Shown: piece after piece, positions 1 to 6,734 of the stretch
Position numbering within the stretch: the stretch's first letter is position 1
Layout of the letters: each line of letters begins with the position of its first letter
Assembly: GCA_028064935.1 (NCBI GenBank)
Contig: JAPTWT010000266.1
Coordinates: 1 to 9,775, forward strand
Direction: 5' to 3'
DNA length: 9,775 bases
Source: Gammaproteobacteria bacterium
GTDB taxonomy: Bacteria > Pseudomonadota > Gammaproteobacteria > Acidiferrobacterales > Acidiferrobacteraceae
Notes under the pieces: model-generated
What the model saw: only the letters and a program-made list of their open reading frames with translations
Databases searched by the model: none
Told to the model about the DNA's origin: nothing
Made by a program: the position numbers and the translations under genes

Positions 1-230
1 GCGACCACGCTTTGACGGGCCGCAAGGCACAGGCCTTCGATTGATGGTATCCCTACATCCAGGCATGCCCGCATACCTAACGCCCCGATAGCGTCGAACG
101 GAATCATCCCATAGAGCACAAAGGCCGGAAGGGCTATGGCCCCCGAGGGCATAGTCTGCGGCGGCGACCTGGGATATTGCTGACTAAAGCGCCTCGGCGA
201 TGCGCGGGGTGACATGGAGGGGGTAAGGAA
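1..230. other. Upstream region, no confident gene
   Basis: No gene can be supported here. Two forward frames are open from the left edge and close at 42-44 and 89-91; either could be the tail of a gene that begins outside the window, but neither tail is recognisable. The notable content is a hairpin at 132-156 and the ribosome binding site of the following gene (purine-rich GGAGGGGGTAAGGAA, 216-230). No good sigma-70 promoter was found by eye. Confidence 0.5.
132..156 (+). other. Hairpin in leader of the GGDEF-EAL gene
   Basis: GGCTATG (132-138) pairs with CATAGTC (150-156) with one G-T wobble. After a single unpaired G, CCC (140-142) pairs with GGG (147-149), leaving a CCGA loop. The stem lies about 75 bases before the start codon and is not followed by a T-run, so it does not look like an intrinsic terminator. 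It could be a leader structure or a binding site. It does not match the conserved core of the c-di-GMP-I riboswitch as I know it. Confidence 0.35.
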
Positions 231-2117
231 GTGACCATAGAGCGTCGCCGCCTAATATCGAAACCGGGCCCTGTCCGCCTCGGAAAATCCCTACTCAATG
301 CCGAGCGTCTGTTGTTATTCCAGGTGTTGCGCGATGTCCTGGCCGAGCCAGTGGGGGAGGGCTCGACCCAGGCCGATGCCTTGCTGCGGCGCATTTGTCT
401 CGCACTAACGGAACGGAGCCCCTTCATTGCCTGGGCCGGCTATATCGTGCCCGACGTGCAAGGCCCGGTGTTCAGCGCTAAGTTTTTCGCGGGCTTGGAT
501 GCGAAGGCGCTGCGCATTCCGGCCGCGGCCGCCGACCTTCTGTGGGCGGTCGTGCGCGACAAGGCGCCGCGGGTGGTGGCCGCCGATGATGCAAAGGCCC
601 CGGCCTGGTTGCGGGGCCTGCAAGACGGGGTGGCGGAGATCGCCTTGTTTCCGTTCGGTACTGCCCTTCTGCCTGGCGTCGGTCTTATCGGTGTGTCGCA
701 CCCGGGTTATTTTGCGCGGCTGGGTCTCGACACCCTCGCGACCTTCACCAACCTCGGGAATGTGAGCCTTTGTCTGCGCGCGCAAGCCCTTCATGACCCG
801 CTGACGGGCCTATCCAATCGCGCGCTGTTTGTCGACCGCCTGCAGCATGCCCGCGGCTATGCGCGCCGTCGGCAGCGCCTCCTCGCCGTGGCGCTCCTGG
901 ACCTGGATGGCTTCAAGAAAATCAACGATCAGCACGGTCATGCCGCCGGCGACGCGCTCTTGCGGCAGGTAAGCCAGGCCCTGCAAGAGGTGATGCGCCC
1001 CGCCGATACCGTGGCGCGCATCGGCGGCGATGAATTCGCCTTGTTGTTTGTGGATATGTCCTGCCTCGACGCTATCGAGGCGGTGGCCGCGCGCGTACTC
1101 CAAGCGCTCGCGTCGGTGCGCCCTCCGTCCCGCGACGGCCGGACGGAGGCCCTTTCCGGCAGTCTCGGTCTGACCGTATTTCCCTTGGATGAGGGGGATG
1201 CGGACACTCTGCTGCTGCATGCTGACCTGGCGCTGTACGCCGCCAAGGCGGCCGGTCGCGGTCAGTACCGCGTGCATAGCCTCGATCTCGGTATCGCCCG
1301 GGACGCGCCGCTGCGCGCCGTCGAGCGGGTCCGGCGCGCCCTGGCGCAGGGCCGGTTGCGGCTGGACTACCAGCCCATGATGCAGATCACCGGCGAGATG
1401 GTGGGGTTGGAAGCGCTCTTGCGTCTGGTGTCCGAAGACGGCGAGGTCGTGGAGGCCGGGGCCTTGGCGGCGGCCCTCGACGCGCCGGATGTGGCGCGCC
1501 CCCTGGGCTGTTTTGTGCTGGAGACCGTCGCCCGCCAACAGGAAGAGTGGGCGCACGATGCGCGGGTCGCCGCCTGCCAAATTTCCCTCAATATCAGCGC
1601 CACCCATGTGTTGAGCCCCGGATTTCTGGACGATGTACGCGCCCTACTGGCCGCCCATCCCGGTCTCGACGCCCGCGCCCTCGAGTTTGAGGTGACGGAG
1701 TCGGCCGCGTTACGGGACCTGCGGGTCGTCGCCACCACGCTCCGCGCCTGTCGGGATCTGGGGGCGCGGGTCGCCCTGGATGATTTCGGCACCGGCTACT
1801 CGTCCCTGGCCCACCTGCAAAACCTCCCCATCGATACCCTGAAGATCGATCGGAGTTTCGTGCGCGACATGGCAGCCCACCAGAAGGGCTATGCGGTCGT
1901 GGCTGGAATTACGTATATGGCCCGTCTGCTCGGTTTACGCGTCACGGCCGAAGGCGTGGAGACCGCCGCGCACATTCGGACCCTGAAAGCGCTCGGCTGT
2001 ACAGTCCTGCAAGGCTATGCCATAGCGCCCGCGATGATGGCGGCGGATGTGCCGGAATGGATGGCCGCGCACGCGTTGCCGCCCGCGCGGGAGGGCGGGG
2101 TATTGTGCCAGCGATAA
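231..2117 (+). CDS. GAF-like/GGDEF/EAL cyclic-di-GMP signalling protein
   Basis: Predicted cytoplasmic bifunctional c-di-GMP enzyme of 628 residues, with no membrane segment visible. GTG start at 231 is chosen because of the strong purine-rich ribosome binding site directly upstream. Residues about 30-180 form a GAF-like sensory region (weak assignment, no ligand predicted). A diguanylate cyclase domain follows (about 188-350), with intact GGDEF at 265-269 and an inhibitory-site RxxD at R256-D259. The C-terminal phosphodiesterase domain (about 365-615) has EAL at 394-396. The usual metal and catalytic residues are recognisable: N454, E487, D517-D518 in LDDFGTGYSSL, K538, E574 and Q594. Both activities could therefore be real; which one dominates cannot be read from sequence. 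It stands alone, transcribed toward the EthD gene, and shows no evident link to the allantoin genes. Confidence 0.93.
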   Translation: MTIERRRLISKPGPVRLGKSLLNAERLLLFQVLRDVLAEPVGEGSTQADALLRRICLALTERSPFIAWAGYIVPDVQGPVFSAKFFAGLDAKALRIPAAAADLLWAVVRDKAPRVVAADDAKAPAWLRGLQDGVAEIALFPFGTALLPGVGLIGVSHPGYFARLGLDTLATFTNLGNVSLCLRAQALHDPLTGLSNRALFVDRLQHARGYARRRQRLLAVALLDLDGFKKINDQHGHAAGDALLRQVSQALQEVMRPADTVARIGGDEFALLFVDMSCLDAIEAVAARVLQALASVRPPSRDGRTEALSGSLGLTVFPLDEGDADTLLLHADLALYAAKAAGRGQYRVHSLDLGIARDAPLRAVERVRRALAQGRLRLDYQPMMQITGEMVGLEALLRLVSEDGEVVEAGALAAALDAPDVARPLGCFVLETVARQQEEWAHDARVAACQISLNISATHVLSPGFLDDVRALLAAHPGLDARALEFEVTESAALRDLRVVATTLRACRDLGARVALDDFGTGYSSLAHLQNLPIDTLKIDRSFVRDMAAHQKGYAVVAGITYMARLLGLRVTAEGVETAAHIRTLKALGCTVLQGYAIAPAMMAADVPEWMAAHALPPAREGGVLCQR

Positions 2118-2120
2118 CGC

Positions 2121-2137
2121 CGCGGATCCTATCCGCG
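2121..2137 (+). terminator. Hairpin just after the GGDEF-EAL stop codon
   Basis: CGCGGAT (2121-2127) and ATCCGCG (2131-2137) form a perfect 7-bp stem with a 3-base loop, 3 bases after the stop codon. There is no immediate T-run (the first TTTT is at 2155-2158), so this is only a weak intrinsic terminator candidate. It may instead slow RNA decay. The remainder of the convergent gap up to 2310 holds a second perfect dyad at 2226-2240 (CGTCCGA/TCGGACG) and no supported gene. Confidence 0.3.
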
Positions 2138-2310
2138 ATGCGCTGCGCTGGCCGTTTTCACAAACTGTTTGGCGACCTCCTCCGCCCCGAGCGGCACGCG
2201 TCCTGATCCCAATCAAATCCGAGGTCGTCCGATTCGGACGGTACGGCAGGATACTCTCCCGTGCCGCCGTAGTCAGCGGCGGTGAGGATGTCCTCGGGGC
2301 CCAGCCGCTG

Positions 2311-2718
2311 TCACCGACACACGGATTCAAAGTCGTCATCAGGGGGCGCGATGATTGTTCGCTCATAGCCGTACCACAGCTGGGAGCGCGCAAAGTCCAC
2401 AAAGCGCTTTTCGTCCTCAATCAAGGCCCGTAGAGCGAGTTGGCCCGCCTCGGTCTTACGGGACGCCACATGGGCCTCAAGGCTGTCCCACCAGAGCTCC
2501 GCGCAACCGTCGAAACTAACGGGCAGCGCACCCCTCACGGTTCCGGCCGCGGCCTCTAACGGGGGTATTGGGAGCGGTACGGTCTGGACATACGCGCGTA
2601 TGTCCAGCGCTTCTTGATAAGAACGGACCAGCGGCGCGTGTTGTTCCACCCAATGGCGATCAAAATCCTCACGCGTCAGATGGGGCAGGCGAATAACGCA
2701 CATGATGAGTTTGAGCAT
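2311..2718 (-). CDS. EthD-family small protein
   Basis: A 135-residue protein with the ferredoxin-like dimeric alpha/beta barrel signature of the EthD family. It opens with a hydrophobic beta strand (residues 2-10), followed by the helix motif DFDRHWVEQHAPLVR at 18-32, matching the family's conserved F-x-x-x-W-x-x-x-H-A-P-L pattern. Members accompany degradation genes for ethers, aromatics and other small molecules; some are small dehydratases or cyclases, and many have no known reaction, so no substrate is assigned. The ATG at 2718 has only a weak ribosome binding site; the stretch before it carries a GGGTAACCC dyad (2721-2729). The gene is divergent from a MerR-type regulator, and its promoter has MerR-type geometry, so the regulator most likely controls it. 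Confidence 0.8.
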   Translation of the reverse strand: MLKLIMCVIRLPHLTREDFDRHWVEQHAPLVRSYQEALDIRAYVQTVPLPIPPLEAAAGTVRGALPVSFDGCAELWWDSLEAHVASRKTEAGQLALRALIEDEKRFVDFARSQLWYGYERTIIAPPDDDFESVCR

Positions 2719-2751
2719 AAGGGTAACCCAGTATTGTTGTACCAGCGATGG

Positions 2752-2783
2752 ATGCTAAACTGTGACACCGCTGTCAGAGTCAA
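2752..2783 (-). promoter_or_regulatory. MerR-type long-spacer promoter of the EthD gene
   Basis: Read on the minus strand, a -35 hexamer TTGACT (2778-2783) is followed by TTAGCA (2753-2758, 19-bp spacer) or TAGCAT (2752-2757, 20-bp spacer). Inside the spacer is a dyad, GACA-N4-TGTC (2764-2775), within the wider CTGACA/TGTCACAG. An overlong 19-20 bp spacer containing a dyad is the hallmark of promoters activated by MerR-family regulators, which twist the DNA to realign the two hexamers. The predicted transcript start lies about 25-30 bases before the EthD start codon. A possible forward promoter for the regulator itself (TTGTTG 2734-2739, 16 bp, TAAACT 2756-2761) overlaps the same DNA, which would allow autorepression. 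Confidence 0.6.
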
Positions 2784-2796
2784 GAGGGGAAAGGAG

Positions 2797-3144
2797 ATGC
2801 GGATCGGCGAACTGGCACGGAAGACGGGCGTGAGCGTACGCATGCTCCGCTATTACGAGAACCAGGGGTTATTGACGCCGAGGCGCACAGCCGCCGGGTA
2901 CCGCATGTATGCGAATGGAGATACCGAGCGTGTTCGGCGCATCGCTTTACTGAATAGGGCAGGGCTCTCGCTCGCGACTCTGCGACCCGTCATCGCTTGC
3001 GAGGTGCAGGGCGACGCGGACTTTCAGCCCTGCGATGCATTGAAGGAAACGCTGCAAGCCACCGCCGCCGAGTTGAGTGGGCAGATTGAGAATTTACAGC
3101 GGGCGCGTGCGGTGTTAGGGAAATGGATAGGCGCGAGTGAGTAG
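2797..3144 (+). CDS. MerR-family transcriptional regulator
   Basis: DNA-binding regulator of 115 residues. The ATG at 2797 is chosen because the protein then begins MRIGELARKTGVSVRMLRYY, the canonical MerR helix-turn-helix start, and because AGGGG at 2785-2789 is a well-spaced ribosome binding site. The frame is open further upstream (to 2614), but that stretch is antisense to the EthD gene. The wing motif GYRMY is at residues 34-38, and a dimerisation coiled coil spans roughly 81-110. The effector region is short. Two cysteines (C68, C79) are present, but their spacing does not match the metal-binding loops of CueR- or MerR-type sensors, so an organic or redox signal is as likely as a metal. 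The target is probably the divergent EthD gene. Confidence 0.88.
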   Translation: MRIGELARKTGVSVRMLRYYENQGLLTPRRTAAGYRMYANGDTERVRRIALLNRAGLSLATLRPVIACEVQGDADFQPCDALKETLQATAAELSGQIENLQRARAVLGKWIGASE

Positions 3145-3496
3145 CCAGCAAATCATGCGTCTTGCGGTGCGAACCCCAAGAACTACGTCCTAATATGCGC
3201 CGTGGAGCAATGACAGGGAGGCTGCGGTTCGTCTTCTGGACGGTCGGGCACTGCCAGTAGAACGACTACGGATGGTAGGGGTCCGAAGCCCGTCCTCGAC
3301 ATACGGGATCCGCACGATGAGCGCGTTGTGTTCCCGCTCCAAGGTACTTCGTGGGATGTGGCTTTAAGCGAGGCAATGGCGGGACTCGGCGTGCGCCCCA
3401 CAATCTTGGATGGCCAGCCAGCCGGGCTCGCGATGCACAACGCATTATCGGGCCGCGCAGATACTGGTCCCAAGGGGAAAGCGATTTGTGCTTCGT
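3145..3496. other. Convergent gap with no confident gene
   Basis: This 352-bp stretch separates the regulator and ureidoglycolate lyase genes, whose 3' ends face each other. No hairpin followed by a T-run was found for either. Two frames are open. On the plus strand a frame without a convincing start runs from about 3214 to a stop at 3522, with protein-like segments such as WDVALSEAMAGLGVRP. On the minus strand a 105-codon frame (3183-3500) begins with an ATG overlapping the lyase stop codon by 4 bases, but its product is Ser/Pro-rich and unlike anything I recognise. The region may be a decayed gene or genuine spacer. Confidence 0.45.
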
Positions 3497-3500
3497 TCAT
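3183..3500 (-). CDS. Possible small hypothetical protein, last in operon
   Basis: A 105-codon frame whose ATG (3498-3500) overlaps the stop codon of the upstream ureidoglycolate lyase gene as ATGA, the same coupling seen at the racemase-allantoinase junction. That arrangement is the only argument for it. The predicted product is rich in Ser, Pro and Arg, has no recognisable domain, signal peptide or membrane segment, and reads like the complement of another frame, since the opposite strand is also open here. No function is proposed, and it is more likely spurious than real. Confidence 0.2.
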   Translation of the reverse strand: MNEAQIAFPLGPVSARPDNALCIASPAGWPSKIVGRTPSPAIASLKATSHEVPWSGNTTRSSCGSRMSRTGFGPLPSVVVLLAVPDRPEDEPQPPCHCSTAHIRT

Positions 3501-4021
3501 GAATGCTGCGGGCCTTGCTTGATTTGGGGTAGGCTTGCGAGCCGGGCCGGTGTATCAAGCAAACATTCCTCAAGATTGTCGCGAGGACGAATGTGCTCGA
3601 CGACGAGGAAGGCCGCGTCGTCAACCAAGGAAAGGAGCGGATAGTGCCAGGTATTGGGCGCAAGGTTGATGCCATCGCCGCGGTCGACAAGGAAGGCGCG
3701 GAGATTGCACGCGTTTGGCGAAGCACCGCCTGCGGCGACCACCGTGAGGAAGGGTTGTCCCTGGAGGGGCATGAATAGCTGGCTTCCTCGAGGATGACGT
3801 TCCACGTGCCGCAGCGTTACAGGCAGGCGCACCGCCCGTGCCCGGTAAATGTGCACGGAGGCCTGGGCATCGGTGCCGATAAGAGAGATGCGGGTGAGGT
3901 CCGTAAAACGGCGCGCAGTGCCCCCATTGATGACGTCGGCAACGGTCGATGCGGTTTCCAGAACGTCGCCAAAAGGTGCGAAAGCATCGCGGCTGATCGG
4001 CTCGATCTCGATATCAACCAT
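3497..4021 (-). CDS. allA: Ureidoglycolate lyase
   Basis: Cytoplasmic enzyme of 174 residues that splits (S)-ureidoglycolate into glyoxylate and urea, the last step of this pathway. The cupin-like AllA signature is visible in order: INGGTARRF at 31-39, ERHP-x-x-SQ-x-F-x-PL at 74-86, a G-x-NLAPNTWHYPLL segment ending at 130, and the terminal VVEHIRPRDNLEE at 140-152. Length and motifs match the E. coli AllA family. The ATG at 4021 overlaps the end of the allantoicase gene by 8 bases (ATGGTTGA), so translation is probably coupled; the ribosome binding site of its own is weak. Older annotation calls this family ureidoglycolate hydrolase. Confidence 0.92.
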   Translation of the reverse strand: MVDIEIEPISRDAFAPFGDVLETASTVADVINGGTARRFTDLTRISLIGTDAQASVHIYRARAVRLPVTLRHVERHPRGSQLFMPLQGQPFLTVVAAGGASPNACNLRAFLVDRGDGINLAPNTWHYPLLSLVDDAAFLVVEHIRPRDNLEECLLDTPARLASLPQIKQGPQHS

Positions 4022-5024
4022 GCGCGGCCATGATGCCGTAAGCCCGTAGCCGGCTTACGCCTCCATCCGGAAAGATATTGAAACGGATATGACTGATGGG
4101 GCCTATGGCAGGTAGCGCGCTGAACGAGTGCAGCGTATCCGCCGACAACGGTTGCTCGGGTAAAAGGACCTCCCAGAACAGGCTCTGCGGCACGATGATG
4201 TCTGTGGCAGGCGCGTCTTTCAAGAAAGTCGCCTGTAGGGAGCATGAGGCGGGGTGGTTGCCTTTGAAATGCGCCGTGTCGACATCAATGCGACTAATGA
4301 GACCGGGTCGGCCGAGTGCGAGGATGCACCAGTCATGGCCAGGTGCGCGCCGCCGGCGTGTTTCCCATCCATCGCCCATGTTTCCGGCACGACCAGGACG
4401 CAGTAATTTGTGGGGAAGGCCGTAGTGGGCGTCGCTCCAAGCGAGCGCCCGTCCCCCGCTGGCCAACGCGAGCAGATCGCGGCTTTCCGTCTCATCCGCT
4501 TCGAGGAGGCACGCGATGCCATATGCACGCAAACGCGCGATTCCGCCGTCAGGATAAATGCGGAGGCGGACGTGCGTGCATAGCTGCGGCGTTTTTGGTT
4601 CTGCCCAGAATCGTGTATCGCTTTGCAAGGTAACGAGGTCCAGGAGCGGGCGCCACACGGTCCGGTCGTCGGGCTCCGTTCCGGCAGGCAGGAACGTGGC
4701 GTCGAGCGCTGCGCAGGATGGCGCATTGCCCGTGAAGAACCGCGTATCCAATTCTAGCCCTGTGATGGTGCCGGCGTAGGCAAGGCGAATGACGCACCAA
4801 TCGTGCCCGTCATCCCGGCGACGGCGGGTTTCCCAGCCATCCATCCATTTGCCATGCTGGTCGTAGCGCGCGCTCTCAAAGCGTGGGGGAGCAGGGTCGA
4901 GCATGCGCGCGCATGGCGCGAAAAATTCGTCACTGACGGACAACACTTCGGCGCCGAGAGAGGCGTCGGCGAGATTGCAGTCGTGTATCGAGAATAAGGG
5001 CGCTTCCGGTTCAATAGGGTTCAT
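4014..5024 (-). CDS. alc: Allantoicase
   Basis: Hydrolyses allantoate to (S)-ureidoglycolate and urea in the cytoplasm. The protein of 336 residues is a tandem repeat of the allantoicase domain. Repeat 1 has GWETRRRR at 63-70, HDWC at 74-77, LDTRFFTGN at 92-100 and YPDGGIARLRAYG at 157-169. Repeat 2 has GWETRRRR at 219-226, HDWC at 230-233, VDTAHFKGN at 248-256 and FPDGGVSRLRAYG at 318-330. Both copies are intact and the length is typical. The ATG at 5024 is preferred: it lies 10 bases after the allantoinase stop codon, whereas longer in-frame versions (to 5114) would overlap that gene. Its ribosome binding site is weak, so coupling to the upstream gene is likely. With AllA it defines the two-urea route, rather than the ammonia-releasing allantoate amidohydrolase route. 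Confidence 0.95.
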   Translation of the reverse strand: MNPIEPEAPLFSIHDCNLADASLGAEVLSVSDEFFAPCARMLDPAPPRFESARYDQHGKWMDGWETRRRRDDGHDWCVIRLAYAGTITGLELDTRFFTGNAPSCAALDATFLPAGTEPDDRTVWRPLLDLVTLQSDTRFWAEPKTPQLCTHVRLRIYPDGGIARLRAYGIACLLEADETESRDLLALASGGRALAWSDAHYGLPHKLLRPGRAGNMGDGWETRRRRAPGHDWCILALGRPGLISRIDVDTAHFKGNHPASCSLQATFLKDAPATDIIVPQSLFWEVLLPEQPLSADTLHSFSALPAIGPISHIRFNIFPDGGVSRLRAYGIMAAHG

Positions 5025-5034
5025 GCTTCTATGG

Positions 5035-5991
5035 TCAAACAGCGGGGGGCTTGGGTTGGCGAGCATAGGATGCGGAATAGGGGTGGCGCAGACGCCAGTG
5101 TCGGGCGATGTCAATGCGACGAGTCACCCAGACACGACTGTGACGTTCCAGGTGATCAAGAAATCGTTGCAACGAACGGAAGCGCCCAGGGCGGCCAATC
5201 AGGCGGCAATGGAGGCCGACGGACATCATGCGCGGAGTGTCGGCACCTTCGGCATAGAGCGTATCAAAGGTGTCGCGCAGATAGGTGTAGAAGTGGTCAC
5301 CTGTGCTGAAGCCCTGCGGCGTGGCGAAGCGCATGTCGTTGGTGTCCATGGTGTAGGGGACGATTAGGTGTGGATGCGTTTCTCCATTGAGACTCGCTAC
5401 TTCCGTCCAGAATGGCAATTCATCACCGTAATAATCCGCGTCGTACTCAAAGCCGCCTTCCTCGACGACGAGTCGTCGGGTGTTGGGACTGTCCCTGCCC
5501 GCGTACCAGCCGAGAGGGCGACATCCTGTGAGTCGTTGGATACTGTGGATGGCTTTGTGCATGTGGGCACGTTCCGTAGTGATATCGATATTCTGGTAAT
5601 CGAGCCAGCGCCATCCGTGTCCCGCAATTTCATGACCTTGCTCTGCGAAAGCGGAGGCAGCCTCGGGATTGCGCTCCAATGCCATCCCAACGGCGAAGAT
5701 CGTGAGAGGAAGTCCGCGGCGCTGGAACTCCCGCAATACGCGCCAAACACCGACGCGGGCACCGTACTCGTAAAGAGACTCCATGCTCATGTGCCGCGAC
5801 GCGTGTGCCGGGGCCTGCGCAATCTCCGACAGAAAGGTCTCCGCATGCGCATCGCCATCCAACACGCAACGTTCGCCTCCCTCCTCATAATTGAGGACAA
5901 ACTGGACGGCAATACGCGCGCCCCCAGGCCAGTCCGCCGGTGGCGGATCCATCCCGTAGCCATGCAAATCGCGCGCGCAGTCGGGCGTCAT
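5035..5991 (-). CDS. puuE: PuuE-type allantoinase (polysaccharide deacetylase fold)
   Basis: Opens the hydantoin ring of allantoin to give allantoate. At 318 residues it matches the PuuE family of Pseudomonas, which uses the polysaccharide deacetylase (NodB-like) fold and is unrelated to the metal-dependent AllB amidohydrolases. Visible family motifs are VQFVLNYEEGGE (29-40), ESLYEYGARVGVWR (71-84), GHEIAGHGWRW (119-129), AGRDSPNTRR (164-173), DYYGDELPFW (186-195) and the GLHCRLIGRPGR segment (259-270). No signal peptide is present, which separates it from exported sugar deacetylases. The ATG at 5991 has a good ribosome binding site (GGAG 6 bases upstream) and overlaps the racemase stop codon by 4 bases (ATGA). 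Confidence 0.93.
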   Translation of the reverse strand: MTPDCARDLHGYGMDPPPADWPGGARIAVQFVLNYEEGGERCVLDGDAHAETFLSEIAQAPAHASRHMSMESLYEYGARVGVWRVLREFQRRGLPLTIFAVGMALERNPEAASAFAEQGHEIAGHGWRWLDYQNIDITTERAHMHKAIHSIQRLTGCRPLGWYAGRDSPNTRRLVVEEGGFEYDADYYGDELPFWTEVASLNGETHPHLIVPYTMDTNDMRFATPQGFSTGDHFYTYLRDTFDTLYAEGADTPRMMSVGLHCRLIGRPGRFRSLQRFLDHLERHSRVWVTRRIDIARHWRLRHPYSASYARQPKPPAV

Positions 5992-6722
5992 ACCTTGCTC
6001 CAGTGTGCGTAGCGTCCTGTAAAGCGTTTGCGGGGCGGTGGGGCAAGGTCCGCATATTTGCTGGTGCGGAGCCCGGCGCGGACCAAAGCCTCACATAGGC
6101 GTACGGAAATACTGATGCCATCGACCACGGGCAGTCCGAGTGTCGCCGTCAATGACGCCGCCTGAGCCCCCATCGCCGCGCAGCCCAGCACAATGGCGCC
6201 AATGCCATCTTCGTCGCGGGCGCGACGGCATTCATCGGCGAGCTGCGTGTGCGCAGAACAGCAATGATGGGCAATGTTCGCTACGGGGATATCGATGGCG
6301 CGGATTTTCCGGCAGTGGCGCGCAAAGCCATAACGCAACAAGAGCTCTTCGGTCTGGACCGCCATGCGATCAAGGCTGGTCACGATCGAGAAGCGGGAGG
6401 CCACGAGGGTGGCCGCGTGCATGGCCGCTTCGGCAATGCCGATCACGGGGCCGATTGCCAGCTCGCGGGCGGCGAGTAGCGCCGGATCGCCGAAACAGGC
6501 AATGACATGAGCATCATAACCCTGAGCAACACCTTCGGCTATGAGATCGAGCAGTGCGGCGCCGGCCACCGCTTCGTCCAAATGAGACTCGATGGACAGT
6601 GGGCCGTGGGCGGGGCATGCCACCTCGATCAGGGTATCGGGACTTGCGGCCATGCGGGCGACAGCCCCTATCTGTCGCGTCATATCCTCGTTGGTATTGG
6701 GATTCAGTATCTGGATGCGCAA
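5988..6722 (-). CDS. hpxA: Allantoin racemase (Asp/Glu/hydantoin racemase family)
   Basis: Member of the two-cysteine, cofactor-independent hydantoin/Asp/Glu racemase family, 244 residues. It has the N-terminal NPNTNEDM motif (7-14), a GPLSIES-type segment at 40-46, and the paired catalytic cysteines C76 (in VIACFGDPAL) and C181 (in LGCAAMG). Because it lies between regulator and allantoinase, the likely substrate is allantoin, interconverting R and S forms so that the whole racemic pool can enter the stereospecific pathway; the family alone would also allow hydantoins. The start codon is TTG at 6722, supported by the ribosome binding site AAGGTGA overlapping the preceding stop codon; the next in-frame ATG (codon 14) would remove the conserved first strand and NPNT motif. 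Confidence 0.87.
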   Translation of the reverse strand: MRIQILNPNTNEDMTRQIGAVARMAASPDTLIEVACPAHGPLSIESHLDEAVAGAALLDLIAEGVAQGYDAHVIACFGDPALLAARELAIGPVIGIAEAAMHAATLVASRFSIVTSLDRMAVQTEELLLRYGFARHCRKIRAIDIPVANIAHHCCSAHTQLADECRRARDEDGIGAIVLGCAAMGAQAASLTATLGLPVVDGISISVRLCEALVRAGLRTSKYADLAPPPRKRFTGRYAHWSKV

Positions 6723-6725
6723 GAT

Positions 6726-6734
6726 TCACCTTCC
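6726..6734 (-). promoter_or_regulatory. Ribosome binding site fixing the racemase TTG start
   Basis: On the minus strand GGAAGGTGA ends with the TGA stop of the GntR gene and is followed by three bases, then TTG. It matches the anti-Shine-Dalgarno core well and is correctly spaced, so TTG at 6722 is taken as the racemase start. The overlap of stop codon and binding site also points to co-transcription and coupled translation of regulator and racemase. Confidence 0.75.

Noticed and set aside
2226..2240. Perfect 7-bp-arm dyad CGTCCGA/TCGGACG
   Set aside because: A dyad of this size is expected about once by chance in a window of this length, and it lies in a convergent gap with no nearby promoter.
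2155..2310. Open frame continuing after the EthD stop codon (about 49 codons, acidic)
   Set aside because: Open frames on several strands are common in GC-rich DNA; no stop-codon context or homology supports read-through.
2614..2796. Upstream in-frame extension of the MerR gene
   Set aside because: It adds 61 residues antisense to the EthD gene, and the canonical MerR N-terminus with a ribosome binding site begins at 2797.
5025..5114. Longer allantoicase starting at 5114 or 5066
   Set aside because: It would overlap the end of the allantoinase gene and add residues not typical of the family; the 5024 ATG gives the normal length.
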